DNA from: Marinomonas pontica
Lineage (GTDB): Bacteria; Pseudomonadota; Gammaproteobacteria; Pseudomonadales; Marinomonadaceae
Assembly: GCF_026191375.1 (NCBI RefSeq)
Contig: NZ_JAODTL010000018.1
Location: 1 to 45,594, forward strand
Reading direction: 5' to 3'
DNA: 45,594 nt
Shown: in pieces, positions 9,390-17,926 of the stretch
How the letters are laid out: each line of letters opens with the position of its first letter
How positions within the stretch are numbered: the stretch's first letter is position 1
Translations under genes and position numbers: made by a program
The notes under the pieces: model-generated
The model's database searches: none
Told to the model about the DNA's origin: nothing
Seen by the model: only the letters and a program-made list of their open reading frames with translations

Positions 9390-10379
9390 CTAACTTTGCC
9401 AATAATTGTCTTTCCAGTAATCAATTTGATCGTCACCAAGAAAGCTCCACGCAATAAAGCGACTGATTTTCTGACCTTGCGCCATTTCAATGGTCTTTAC
9501 TTGGCATACACCAACTTCTTTTAAGGTGCGATAGATGGCGTCTACATTGCCCTGACGCGCTACCAATGAGGTAAACCAGAAACAACGATCAGCGTATTGC
9601 ACGCTTTCTTTGACCATACGAGACACAAAACCCGCTTCGCCGCCATCACACCACAACTCTGCCGCGGTGCCACCAAAATTTAATACGGGCTTAGCCGTTT
9701 GCACTGATTTACCTTTCACACCACGCCATTTTCGCTGAGATTCGTCGATCATTGCGGATTCACTGGTATGGAACGGAGGGTTACACAGCGTCAAGTCAAA
9801 GCGGTCTTTTTCTTTCCATACGCCGTCAAACAGCTTCGCTGCTTGTGTTTGCAGGCGCACACTGATGGCACCTTTTAAGCAAGCGTTGGATTTCACTATG
9901 GTATCGCACGTTGCTACCGCCACCGGATTCACGTCCGAGCCAACAAACTGCCAGCCATATTCTTGATGGCCAATAATCGGGTAGACGCAGTTCGCACCCA
10001 CACCCACATCCAACACCTTTACCCCTTTTCCACGAGGAATGATGCCTTGGTTACTGTCGGCTAATAAATCAGCAAGATAATGAATGTAATCCGCTCTACC
10101 GGGAATCGGCGGACAAAGATAGCCCGGCGGAATATCCCAAAAAGCAACGCCATAGAAGTGACTTAATAAAGCTCGGTTTAACGTTTTCACAGCCTCGGGA
10201 TTCGCAAAATCGACCGATTCGTTACCGTATTGATTCAGTTGAATAAAACCTGAGAGTTCAGGGCAAGAATCCGCCAACAGAGCAAAGTCATAACGCGCAC
10301 GATGCGGGTTACGAGGGTGAAGCTCTAGTTTGTTCGGACGTTTGCTTTTCGTATTCTTGCTTTTTAAGACCACTGCCAT
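9390..10379 (-). CDS. rlmF: 23S rRNA (adenine-1618-N6)-methyltransferase RlmF
   Basis: This 329-residue protein matches RlmF (YbiN). The N-terminal family block reads LHPRNPHRARYDF, followed by YGVAFWDIPPGYLCPPIPGR. The SAM-binding motif I is DVGVGANCVYPIIG (about 128-141) and the N6-adenine catalytic motif is NPPFH (about 200-204). It methylates A1618 of 23S rRNA in the cytoplasm. The basic N-terminus (KSKNTKSKRPNK) fits RNA contact. Length is normal, and it appears to be a single-gene unit. Confidence 0.95.
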   Translation of the reverse strand: MAVVLKSKNTKSKRPNKLELHPRNPHRARYDFALLADSCPELSGFIQLNQYGNESVDFANPEAVKTLNRALLSHFYGVAFWDIPPGYLCPPIPGRADYIHYLADLLADSNQGIIPRGKGVKVLDVGVGANCVYPIIGHQEYGWQFVGSDVNPVAVATCDTIVKSNACLKGAISVRLQTQAAKLFDGVWKEKDRFDLTLCNPPFHTSESAMIDESQRKWRGVKGKSVQTAKPVLNFGGTAAELWCDGGEAGFVSRMVKESVQYADRCFWFTSLVARQGNVDAIYRTLKEVGVCQVKTIEMAQGQKISRFIAWSFLGDDQIDYWKDNYWQS

Positions 10380-10447
10380 GCCATTGTTTCAAACCAAAAG
10401 ACGAGTATAACCGAATAAATGAATTTGGACTAAAGCCTGTACCGCTC

Positions 10448-11380
10448 TCAATACTCAGGATAAGGAATTAATCGTCGAATCACTTGTTCGCAAATCCCTC
10501 TAAACCAAATCACACCAGGATCGTTGCCAATCGACTTCGGCCAGCAGGAATAATACTGAATAAAAGGAAAATCCATCGGTAAATCTTTGATAACCAAACC
10601 GAACTGTTGACGAAAGCGTTCTGGTAACAGACCACTGTTGCTCATCAATAACGAGGTGCGCCCGACCGTTTCAAGTGCCGCCAACATATAAGGCGTGCGA
10701 AACGCAAAATGTCGTTCGCGAGCACGCTCTCCTAATAAAGCGTCACTGATCACCGGGTTGGAGCCACCTAAATTCACTAGCACATGTGAATAAGCCAAAT
10801 AGTCATCCAACGTTAGGCGGTCCTTGCTGGCGAGCTCATGATTGGCCGACATCACACAGCGAAATTTTTCACGGCCCAATAGGTTCTTTTCAAAGCGGTT
10901 TGGCAACTGAATATAATCGCTGCATAACGCCAAATCCAGAGAGTGCTCTTCTTGGCTGAGCAAACTGGTTTCGGTCAGCGTGCTGGTTTCAAGCGAGGCA
11001 AACGGCGCTTCTCGATAGAAGTGTTCGGCGATCGCAGGCATATAGGCTTGTGCTTGATAATGCGTCGTTTGCACACGAAATGTGCGGTAACTGCTCTGTG
11101 GTTGGAACTCAGACTCCGTCCACAATCCCGCCATTTGCTCCAACATCAGCTTTAATGGGGCTTCTAGTGCCAACGCCTTGGAGGTCGGAACCATGCCCTT
11201 TGAGGTGCGAATAAACAAAGGATCATCAAACGCATCCCGCAACCGATTAAGCAGCCGACTCATGGCGGATTGACTCAAATACAAGCGATCCGCCGCACGC
11301 CCAACATTTCGCTCTTCTAGTAAATACAACAGTCCCGTTAGAGATTTCAGGTCTAAATGTTGGAGCGAAGATGGGATCAT
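10448..11380 (-). CDS. LysR-family transcriptional regulator
   Basis: The 310-residue protein has an N-terminal LysR helix-turn-helix at about 9-66 (LTGLLYLLEERNVGRAADRL, SQSAMSRLLNRLRDAF, DPLFIRT) and a C-terminal periplasmic-binding-like effector domain at about 95-300. It reads away from the DMT exporter at 11495, and the 114-bp gap between them contains two inverted repeats suited to regulator binding. The simplest reading is a regulator of that exporter and of itself. The ligand is unknown. Confidence 0.93.
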   Translation of the reverse strand: MIPSSLQHLDLKSLTGLLYLLEERNVGRAADRLYLSQSAMSRLLNRLRDAFDDPLFIRTSKGMVPTSKALALEAPLKLMLEQMAGLWTESEFQPQSSYRTFRVQTTHYQAQAYMPAIAEHFYREAPFASLETSTLTETSLLSQEEHSLDLALCSDYIQLPNRFEKNLLGREKFRCVMSANHELASKDRLTLDDYLAYSHVLVNLGGSNPVISDALLGERARERHFAFRTPYMLAALETVGRTSLLMSNSGLLPERFRQQFGLVIKDLPMDFPFIQYYSCWPKSIGNDPGVIWFRGICEQVIRRLIPYPEY

Positions 11381-11396
11381 GACTAAATTCCGCTTT

Positions 11397-11449
11397 ATGC
11401 ATAATGATTAGACCTATTATGCATTGGCTTTCGCTCACAATGAAAGCCA
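11397..11449. promoter_or_regulatory. Two abutting inverted repeats between lysR and exporter
   Basis: The first repeat has 9-bp perfect arms ATGCATAAT (11397-11405) and ATTATGCAT (11416-11424), spacer 10. The second has 8-bp arms TGGCTTTC (11425-11432) and GAAAGCCA (11442-11449), spacer 9. They lie back to back in the divergent gap. LysR regulators usually bind two neighbouring sites, so these are candidates for the recognition and activation sites. This is inference. Confidence 0.5.
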
Positions 11450-11494
11450 TTATGAAAAATCTCATTATCCTCCTCTTTATGAAAGGGAACCGCC

Positions 11495-12460
11495 ATGCCA
11501 ACCGCCAAACAGACTTTTTTATACGGCCTATTTTTCAGCTCTATTACCGTCTTATTTTGGGGAATGTTGCCGATCGCGCTCAAATTATCTGGCGGATTTT
11601 CTGACCCCATTACGTTAACTTGGCTGAGATTTTCAGTCGCCGCCGTCATTTTAGGCTTATGGCAATGGCAGCGAGGTGTATTGGGTGAATTCAAAGCACT
11701 GGCGCGCAAAGACTGGCTACGCTTGTTTGCTGCCGGTACCTTTTTGATCGTCAATTACACCAGTTTTGCTTGGAGTTTAAACTTTTTACTGCCCGGTTCC
11801 GCTCAGCTAAGCTTCCAAGTCGCACCTTTGTTTCTTGCATTAGGTGGTTTGTTTTTTCTTAAAGAGGTTATCAACTGGCAGCAGTGGTTGTGCTTTGTGG
11901 GTATCGGCGTGGGCATGCTGGTGTTCTTCCACCCTATTTTTGCGCAAGGTGGTCAGGGTTCTATTTGGTTTGGCTTTGGTATCGTACAATTGTCTGCGGC
12001 CGCATGGTCTATGTACGCGTTACTGCAAAAATCGTTATTTAAGCGTTTAGCACCTTCCAATATTTTATTGGCCATCTATGTTTATGCTTTGGTGGTAATG
12101 CTGCCATTTTCAACACCCAGCGCGCTGCTGTCGATGTCAGCGGACGATATATGGATTGCCGCATTCTGTTGTATTAACACTGTGATTGCGTACGGGGCAT
12201 TTGCTCAAGCTATGCGCTATTGGCAAACCGTGCAAGTCAGTGCTTCGGTCGCTTTGACGCCAGTCATGGCCTTCATTCTTACCGAGCTTTGCGTGGCTTT
12301 CGGGTGGTGGACGGACAGCATCAGCTCATCCCATGCGGATATCTTGAGTTTGTTTGGTATGTTAATCGTGGTCGCAAGCGCCATTAACGTGCAATTGATC
12401 AGCGCCCGCGTTCAACGCAAAGCCGCTCTGCTGGCTAAGCCCTTAACCGAAGCCGTGTAA
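11495..12460 (+). CDS. EamA/DMT-family transporter
   Basis: The protein has 321 residues with about ten hydrophobic helices in two EamA repeats. The first begins with LFFSSITVLFWGMLPIALKL and the second near residue 155 with WFGFGIVQLSAAAWSMYALL. A conserved glutamate sits in the turn LKEVINWQQW, and the C-terminus is short and charged. It should export a small metabolite across the inner membrane. It has AAGGGA 7 nt upstream of the ATG. The divergent LysR gene is the likely regulator. It converges on the DUF6164 gene. Confidence 0.92.
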   Translation: MPTAKQTFLYGLFFSSITVLFWGMLPIALKLSGGFSDPITLTWLRFSVAAVILGLWQWQRGVLGEFKALARKDWLRLFAAGTFLIVNYTSFAWSLNFLLPGSAQLSFQVAPLFLALGGLFFLKEVINWQQWLCFVGIGVGMLVFFHPIFAQGGQGSIWFGFGIVQLSAAAWSMYALLQKSLFKRLAPSNILLAIYVYALVVMLPFSTPSALLSMSADDIWIAAFCCINTVIAYGAFAQAMRYWQTVQVSASVALTPVMAFILTELCVAFGWWTDSISSSHADILSLFGMLIVVASAINVQLISARVQRKAALLAKPLTEAV

Positions 12461-12475
12461 CCAACCCGTAATGCA

Positions 12476-12826
12476 TCACACCCAAAGGGCGAAAGGTAAG
12501 ATAGAGATACCCAAGATGAGCAACACGGCTATCAGGGTAAAGAGGGCTTCGGCTGGGTTCTGACGGGCGTGCTGCAGATAACCCAGCACCCACTGCCCAG
12601 CACTGATTGGTCGCATGGCTTGTGCTCGGGCGATTTGGTCTTCTCGAATAAGGGCCTGCGCTTTGACGGCCTGCTCCTTGTCTCTGACCCACAGTCCTGC
12701 CATGGAGATTTGCCAACGCCCTGCGCTCGTTTCATAAAAGGCAATATCATGATCCGTGAGTAATTGACGGATCTCATCCGCTTCTTCATCTGGAACATAC
12801 TTAAGCCGAAAAACCAGAGTCGCCAT
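12476..12826 (-). CDS. DUF6164-type small membrane protein
   Basis: This is a protein of about 116 residues from ATG 12826; GTG 12832 would add two residues and has the closer AAAGG. The N-terminal soluble domain (VFRLKYVPDEEADEIRQLL, FYETSAGRWQISMAGLWV) looks like the DUF6164 family known from pseudomonads and relatives. A single C-terminal hydrophobic segment (FTLIAVLLILGISILPFALW) anchors it. The N-terminal fold resembles small signal-transduction-like domains, but no function is assigned. Confidence 0.72.
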   Translation of the reverse strand: MATLVFRLKYVPDEEADEIRQLLTDHDIAFYETSAGRWQISMAGLWVRDKEQAVKAQALIREDQIARAQAMRPISAGQWVLGYLQHARQNPAEALFTLIAVLLILGISILPFALWV

Positions 12827-12915
12827 GCGCACACAACCTTTAACCGAAAAATTAAGCGCCCAAGAGTAAGAGAAGCCATCTAATAATACAATCGTGGATT
12901 GCTCTATCGCCTAGA

Positions 12916-14478
12916 TTAAGCCGGGCTCACGTTTCGACAATGTCGTTCCACCCACGCAATCACTTGGTCCTTGGGAAGCGGTTGACTAAAGTAATAGCCT
13001 TGAACTTTGTCTACACCTAACGCTTTGACCGCATCCAATTGGTCTTGACGCTCCACGCCTTCGGCAACCAAATCCATCCCTAATTCTTTGGCAAGTTGAG
13101 TCACCGAAGTAAGCACTTGTCGTGTAAATGGGTCGTCTATATTGGCAATAAAAATTTGGTCCAGTTTTAACGTGTCGTAAGGGAAACGCCTTAAGAAATC
13201 CAATCCTGAATACCCTGTACCAAAGTCATCCACAGATAAACCAACGCCAAGTGCTTTAAGATGTTCAAAGCGACTGACCATCAGAGGCAACTCCTGAGCA
13301 TTTAGTGCGCTGTTCTCAGTCACCTCAAGACCCAACTTGCCCTTCAGTTCTGGATACTCTTCTAAAATCCCAGCCAACGTAGGCGCAAAGTTTTCCTTCA
13401 ATAGACTAAAGCGATCCACGTTTACCGCGGTGTTTATTCCACTGAGCACTTCTGGATATTCACGATAAAACGCCCCCACTTTGCGTATTACCAGCCACGT
13501 AAGTTCGTCCATCATGCCCAGTTGCTCTGCGATGTTCACAATCATCAAGGGCGACACTTGTCCATGATGTGCCGAACGCCAGCGCAACAGAGCTTCCATT
13601 TCAGGGGCTTTGCTGGTGCTTAATGACACAATCGGTTGAAAATACACGTCCAGTGTTCCGCTCTTTATGGCTCGTCGGACACAATGGCGCAATGAGCGGC
13701 GATAGTACACACTGACCAAATGCCCTGCGTAAAATACAAAGAACAAAACCGCCCACGCGATGACCATAAACGGCACTAAGGTTGGTAAGCGTTGCCAATA
13801 TAAATTCGAAGGAAAAAACACATCCAATGTCATCGCCCAATCGTCTAATGACACGGTGGTTCTTTTCCATACATCAGAGTCAATGCCGTCTCGATTCGAT
13901 GACAGTACCTGCCTACCGATGGTGAGCTCATAAAAGTATTCAGGTAACAGCACCGAATCCACCAGCCTAGAAAAACGTTCTGGCGGCGCCAAGCCATTCA
14001 CCCCGATGCCATTTTCACCTTGATAAAAGGCAAAAAAAGTAGAATCACCCAATGTATTAGAACGCATAAGCGAAACAGTTTTTCGATCGTTGCTACTTTC
14101 TATACGAGCCACAATCGTTGAATAAATTGGGATATTCACCATCCCAAAGTTAGAACAGTACACTCTAAAATTATCACCAAATAAACCAAGTTCTTTGAAC
14201 GTTGGTGAGTTAAACGTCGCACGCCTTAACTGCGTTATATCGTCGTTGTAACAGGCTCCACTTGCGTCATCCGTAATGTGTTTGAGCTCTTCAAAAATGT
14301 CGGCCATTTGATCGGTAAGTAATGTTTTTGCTAAGCGTGTTTTACGCTCTAAATCAGTGGACAAATAAACATAAAGGCCCACAACAAACAGCGCTATACT
14401 CAAAGCTAAAGACAGGCACGCGTACCAAAGCACAACCTTGTTTTTAGCAGGTAGTAATGCCGTAATACTGTTTAACAT
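12916..14478 (-). CDS. CSS-motif EAL c-di-GMP phosphodiesterase
   Basis: The 520-residue protein has TM1 (about 15-38), a periplasmic CSS-like domain (about 40-240), TM2 (about 243-265) and a C-terminal EAL domain (about 275-515). Conserved periplasmic cysteines appear as SGACYND and VYCSNFG; in this family they form a redox-sensitive disulfide that restrains the enzyme. The second motif reads CSN instead of CSS. The EAL domain keeps EALLRW, NVDRFS, LEVTEN, DDFGTG, KLDQIF, EGVE and QGYYF, so activity is expected. It probably lowers c-di-GMP in response to periplasmic redox state (family knowledge). It is a single gene, and the stress-operon terminator lies about 110 bp upstream. Confidence 0.9.
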   Translation of the reverse strand: MLNSITALLPAKNKVVLWYACLSLALSIALFVVGLYVYLSTDLERKTRLAKTLLTDQMADIFEELKHITDDASGACYNDDITQLRRATFNSPTFKELGLFGDNFRVYCSNFGMVNIPIYSTIVARIESSNDRKTVSLMRSNTLGDSTFFAFYQGENGIGVNGLAPPERFSRLVDSVLLPEYFYELTIGRQVLSSNRDGIDSDVWKRTTVSLDDWAMTLDVFFPSNLYWQRLPTLVPFMVIAWAVLFFVFYAGHLVSVYYRRSLRHCVRRAIKSGTLDVYFQPIVSLSTSKAPEMEALLRWRSAHHGQVSPLMIVNIAEQLGMMDELTWLVIRKVGAFYREYPEVLSGINTAVNVDRFSLLKENFAPTLAGILEEYPELKGKLGLEVTENSALNAQELPLMVSRFEHLKALGVGLSVDDFGTGYSGLDFLRRFPYDTLKLDQIFIANIDDPFTRQVLTSVTQLAKELGMDLVAEGVERQDQLDAVKALGVDKVQGYYFSQPLPKDQVIAWVERHCRNVSPA

Positions 14479-14590
14479 GTCGTGGCTTTCCTCCGTACTG
14501 ATTCATGTAAGCAAACGGCAACCGATGCCATTTCCCCTACTTGCTTCGCGGCGGTCAGTACGTCTAGACCAACACTTAAAACGCGCATAA

Positions 14591-14616
14591 AAAAAGACCG
14601 CCAAGCAGCAGTCTTT
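14591..14616 (-). terminator. Terminator of the eight-gene stress operon
   Basis: Read on the minus strand, a 9-bp stem with one G-U pair (AAAGACTGC / GCGGTCTTT, plus-strand 14593-14601 and 14608-14616) has a 6-nt loop and runs straight into a T7 tract. It lies about 155 bp past the DUF3833 stop and before the EAL gene, marking the end of the operon that starts near 21275. The rest of the 14479-14772 gap is AT-rich with nothing else clear. Confidence 0.85.
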
Positions 14617-14772
14617 CATATATAACATAAACTATATGGTGTTTTCTCGACCTATTGAGAATGACTCACGATAATTTTTACGTGCTATTAGTCAAAATTA
14701 TAGTAGTGACGAAATTGAGCATTAATACAAAAATAATTCATCACTACTTCTATATTTATTAATAATCTTCAA

Positions 14773-15318
14773 CTAGTTTTTTTGTATCACAATCGATAAA
14801 TAACCAACCTCGACACCAAACTTAGTCATCACCGACTCATTAATCACCACACCCTCTTTTACCATATACATGCGGTCATCCACATTCACCTCTAACAGAT
14901 CGCCATCGTAAGGCACTTTCAAAACATACTTCATAAACAAGGCATTTCCCGCCATGTTAATCGCACCAGATCCGACAACATCGTTCGCAGTGGCCGAGTA
15001 TTCACCACGCTCATTGGGAGTCATAATCCACGTTCTCTCTTGGACTTCACCGTCATCAAAAACAAACCGCTCCGCCAGTACTCCCACACCGCCTTTCCAG
15101 CTGCCTTCTAACGTGGCGTTAAAGTAACGAATCACTTCGCCACTGCGGTTTTTCAAAATGCCGTGCGCCGTCAATGACCCGGAAAAAAACTCTTGCAGCT
15201 CAAATTTAGGATCGTTCTTCGCATACAAAGACACGTCTGGGGTGGAACAGGCCGTAAGTAATACAGCACACAGTAATAAGGTTAACTTGGTTTTAAAAGC
15301 TCGGTATATGCGATTCAT
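14773..15318 (-). CDS. DUF3833 lipoprotein, last gene of stress operon
   Basis: The start is taken at ATG 15318 because AGGA sits 8 nt upstream; ATG 15324 is only 2 nt from it. The N-terminus is a lipoprotein signal (TKLTLLLCAVLLTAC), with the lipid-bearing cysteine of the LTAC lipobox about 24 residues in. The mature part (FELQEFFSGSLTAHGILKNR, GVLAERFVFDDGEVQERTW, and DRMYMVKEGVVINESVMTKF) matches DUF3833, a lipocalin-like beta-rich family. It probably sits on the outer or inner membrane facing the periplasm. Its constant company with Cfa, DUF1365 and SDR genes suggests lipid binding or transport, which is inference. It lies about 30 bp after the periplasmic-protein gene. Confidence 0.85.
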   Translation of the reverse strand: MNRIYRAFKTKLTLLLCAVLLTACSTPDVSLYAKNDPKFELQEFFSGSLTAHGILKNRSGEVIRYFNATLEGSWKGGVGVLAERFVFDDGEVQERTWIMTPNERGEYSATANDVVGSGAINMAGNALFMKYVLKVPYDGDLLEVNVDDRMYMVKEGVVINESVMTKFGVEVGYLSIVIQKN

Positions 15319-15349
15319 AGTCATGATCCTAAGTGCCTAAATAAAAGAA

Positions 15350-16061
15350 TTACAGGTACTGATATTGAATGTCGACTTGTTCGTATTTGCCTTTCGTATC
15401 GCAAATATTGGCTCGTCCCGTAAAACGCAGTAACCGTTTATCTTGTGAGTCGTACGCCACGACAATCGGATCGACAGCCATTTTCACCAACCAAGACGTC
15501 GGCGTCAGAGAAAAACACAGCGCTCCGTTTTGTGTGTCATCCAAACATGTGGCTTTGCTAACACGAAAACCAAACGTCGTTTGTTTGCTGGGTACCAGAT
15601 AGTCCACATCCAATTCTTTTCCCGTTACCAATGCTTGCCAATATTGCTTCACAAACTCGTCAAAACCCGCGTCAACGATCATCCCGCCTTCTAACGCGAC
15701 CGATTCGGTTTCTTCTTTTGCGTCTCGGTTTTCTAGGTAATTGACGGTCAACTGACGGCCCAGATTGTTTAACATCAATGCGTTCACCATTACGTTCATT
15801 CAGCTGCAAAAAACTCGGCGTGATTTTTGACTGAGAAAAATCCAGGGTTTTGTGCGCAAATACCTCGCCATTGGGTTCGGAATATTCGACGCTGTATGCG
15901 CTGTCATTGATTTGCTGATGTGTTTCTCGATACAACAACTCACCCGTTTTCACACTGTAAGCACTGCCAACAATTTGCGCCATGGCAGTGTTAGCAAAGC
16001 CAAGCAGTACGGTCACAGTCAACAAGCCGATTCGCAACAAACACACTCGAAAACACGCCAT
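15350..16061 (-). pseudogene. Secreted stress-operon protein, frameshifted (unknown family)
   Basis: The frame from ATG 16061 starts one base after the TGA of the DUF2878 gene. It encodes a signal peptide (LLRIGLLTVTVLLGFANTAMA, cut after AMA) and a beta-rich region (GSAYSVKTGELLYRETHQQ, SPNG-type turns). It then degenerates into a basic run (RKPRRKRRNRIGRVRRR). The missing half is read in another frame down to 15350 (LTVNYLENRDAKEETESVAL, VIDAGFDEF-like block, ending VDIQYQYL). Removing one base in the GGGCC stretch (plus-strand 15757-15761) would give ...VKQSGRQLTVNYLENRD... and a 236-residue periplasmic protein. I recognise homologues next to Cfa/DUF3833 genes but know no function. It may be an assembly indel or a real recent loss. 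Confidence 0.75.
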
Positions 16062-16062
16062 T

Positions 16063-16614
16063 TCAACTCTCTCCCGAAGTAGAAAATAAAGTCCATTGTT
16101 CACTCAACCAAACGCCCAGGGGCAAGATCAACGACCATATTAAGGCCACCACCAACGCGCTCAGTAAGGTTGGCTCAGCAAGGGTAATGCCAGATAAATT
16201 TGCCCCCGCAAGATAACTGAATGTAGGGCCTATGGCGCCCAAAAGTGCGCTCAACGCATATCGAGAACGCAACATCGCCAAACTGTGAGCAAACAAACTA
16301 CCCACACTTACCCAAAGGCACAACAACCAAATCGGGGGCAAGTTGGCCGTCAGAGAAGGTTGAGCAAGCGTCGATGCATGGTTTATTGAAAACAAACCTA
16401 TCTGAAACAATGCGCCATCGACCAGCACACCTAACCCTAAAAATACCGCCAACAACCGCCACTCTCGGCGACTGTTCATAAAATAGCGGTCATGCACAAA
16501 CAGATACACTGCGGTTGCGACCACAGCCCAAATGTTGCCGGCCAACACGCACACAAACCAAATGATTTGAAACAAGATGGCATTCGCCAAACGTTTCATA
16601 CCATCCGCTCCCAT
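16063..16614 (-). CDS. DUF2878 integral membrane protein
   Basis: The 183-residue protein has five to six hydrophobic helices (ANAILFQIIWFVCVLAGNIW, LLAVFLGLGVLVDGALFQIG, WLLCLWVSVGSLFAHSLAML, LVVALIWSLILPLGVWL) and the GPTFSYLAGA-type block of DUF2878. ATG 16614 overlaps the cfa stop (TAATG). An ATG at 16599 (MKRLANA) with GGGAG about 8 nt upstream is an equally good start. It is an inner-membrane protein of unknown function that almost always sits beside cfa and DUF1365. A lipid-handling role is inferred from context only. Confidence 0.85.
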   Translation of the reverse strand: MGADGMKRLANAILFQIIWFVCVLAGNIWAVVATAVYLFVHDRYFMNSRREWRLLAVFLGLGVLVDGALFQIGLFSINHASTLAQPSLTANLPPIWLLCLWVSVGSLFAHSLAMLRSRYALSALLGAIGPTFSYLAGANLSGITLAEPTLLSALVVALIWSLILPLGVWLSEQWTLFSTSGES

Positions 16615-17879
16615 TAGCGTTGCTCGATCGTCAAACGATGGTCTGGCTTGGCGAAAACAAACTGCCCTGTGCTGATAGCGCGTTCTTTAAAACCACCTTC
16701 GCAATACGCTAGGTAGAAATCCCACATACGACAAAAAACATCGTCAAAGCCCATGTCGGTGACTTCACGACGGGCGGCATGAAAGCGCGTTCGCCAATCA
16801 GCCAGGGTTTTTGCATAATGCTCGGTAATGTCTTCTAACCCCACGATTTGCATGTCAGTTTTAGAAGCAATCTTATGTGCGATCACTTGATTGGAAGGCA
16901 AACAGCCACCAGGAAAAATGTAACGCTGAATAAAATCGACAGAGCGGCGGGCGTAATCATAGCGTTGATCCGCAATCGTTATGGCTTGAATCACCATGAC
17001 ACCATGCGGTTTGAGTAACTGACTGCATTTAGAAAAATAACTGTCGTAGTATTCATGACCTACCGCTTCGATCATTTCGATCGACACCAGTTTGTCGTAT
17101 TGCCCTTGTAAATCACGGTAATCCTCAAGCAACAAGGTAATTTTGTCTTGTAACCCTTCGGCTTCTACCCGTGCTTTCGCAAACTCATACTGTTCTTTAG
17201 AAATCGTCGTTGTCGTCACTTGGCAGCCATAATGCTTCGCCGCATGAATCGCCATACCGCCCCAACCTGTTCCAATTTCCAATAAATGGTCGTTTTCTTT
17301 GAGTTGTAGTTTTTGGCAAATACGATCTAATTTATGCACGGACGCTTCTTCTAACGACGCATTGTGTTGTGGGTATACTGCCGCGGAATACATCATGGTG
17401 GGATCTAAGAACAAAGAGAAAAAATCGTTACCTAAGTCGTAATGAGCTGAAATATTTTCCTTTGAACCTTGCTTCGTATTGGCGTTCAGCTTGTGCATAA
17501 TCTTGGCACCGATACGACTCCATATCGGCCTTTTGGCGTCCATCTTATTGATCAAGTTCAGATTGGCCACCATCAAACGTATCACAGCCACCACATCAGA
17601 CGACGACCACCAACCTTTCATATAGGCTTCACCCGCCCCAATGCTGCTGTTCAAAAACACATCTCGGTAAGTATGAATGTCGTGAACTTGGATATGAGCG
17701 ATGTACTGGGTATCGTCTTTTGGCTCACCGAAGGAATGGATTTCGCCGTTTTCCTCTACCGTAAGATGACCAACTTCCAATCGGCCCAACATAGTAAACA
17801 CCATCTTACGGGCTAGATTATCAAACCAAGTTGCTGTGCGATTTTTCACTTTTTGATTACTCATACTGACGGAGTTCAT
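16614..17879 (-). CDS. cfa: Cyclopropane-fatty-acyl-phospholipid synthase family methyltransferase
   Basis: This is a 421-residue member of the Cfa/CmaS family. The N-terminal lipid-binding half contains GEAYMKGWW. The SAM-binding motif I is LLEIGTGWGGMAIHAAKHYG (about 197-216), and SIEMIEAVGHEYYDSYFSKC carries the active-site region. Near the C-terminus, PGGCLPSN supplies the conserved cysteine. It transfers a methylene from SAM to unsaturated phospholipid acyl chains in the inner membrane. In this operon it could instead be a UfaM-like methylase that starts furan fatty acid synthesis (as I recall from Rhodobacter sphaeroides). Sequence reading alone cannot separate the two activities. GGAG lies upstream of ATG 17879, and the gap to DUF1365 is 47 bp. 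Confidence 0.93.
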   Translation of the reverse strand: MNSVSMSNQKVKNRTATWFDNLARKMVFTMLGRLEVGHLTVEENGEIHSFGEPKDDTQYIAHIQVHDIHTYRDVFLNSSIGAGEAYMKGWWSSSDVVAVIRLMVANLNLINKMDAKRPIWSRIGAKIMHKLNANTKQGSKENISAHYDLGNDFFSLFLDPTMMYSAAVYPQHNASLEEASVHKLDRICQKLQLKENDHLLEIGTGWGGMAIHAAKHYGCQVTTTTISKEQYEFAKARVEAEGLQDKITLLLEDYRDLQGQYDKLVSIEMIEAVGHEYYDSYFSKCSQLLKPHGVMVIQAITIADQRYDYARRSVDFIQRYIFPGGCLPSNQVIAHKIASKTDMQIVGLEDITEHYAKTLADWRTRFHAARREVTDMGFDDVFCRMWDFYLAYCEGGFKERAISTGQFVFAKPDHRLTIEQR

Positions 17880-17926
17880 AAAGGTTGGTCTCCTAATGTG
17901 TTATATGACTGATTTACAAAGTCGTC

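Noticed and set aside
15324..15329. TGATCC on the plus strand just before the DUF3833 gene as an internal sigma promoter
   Set aside because: It points against the operon and has no CGT at the 16-nt spacing.
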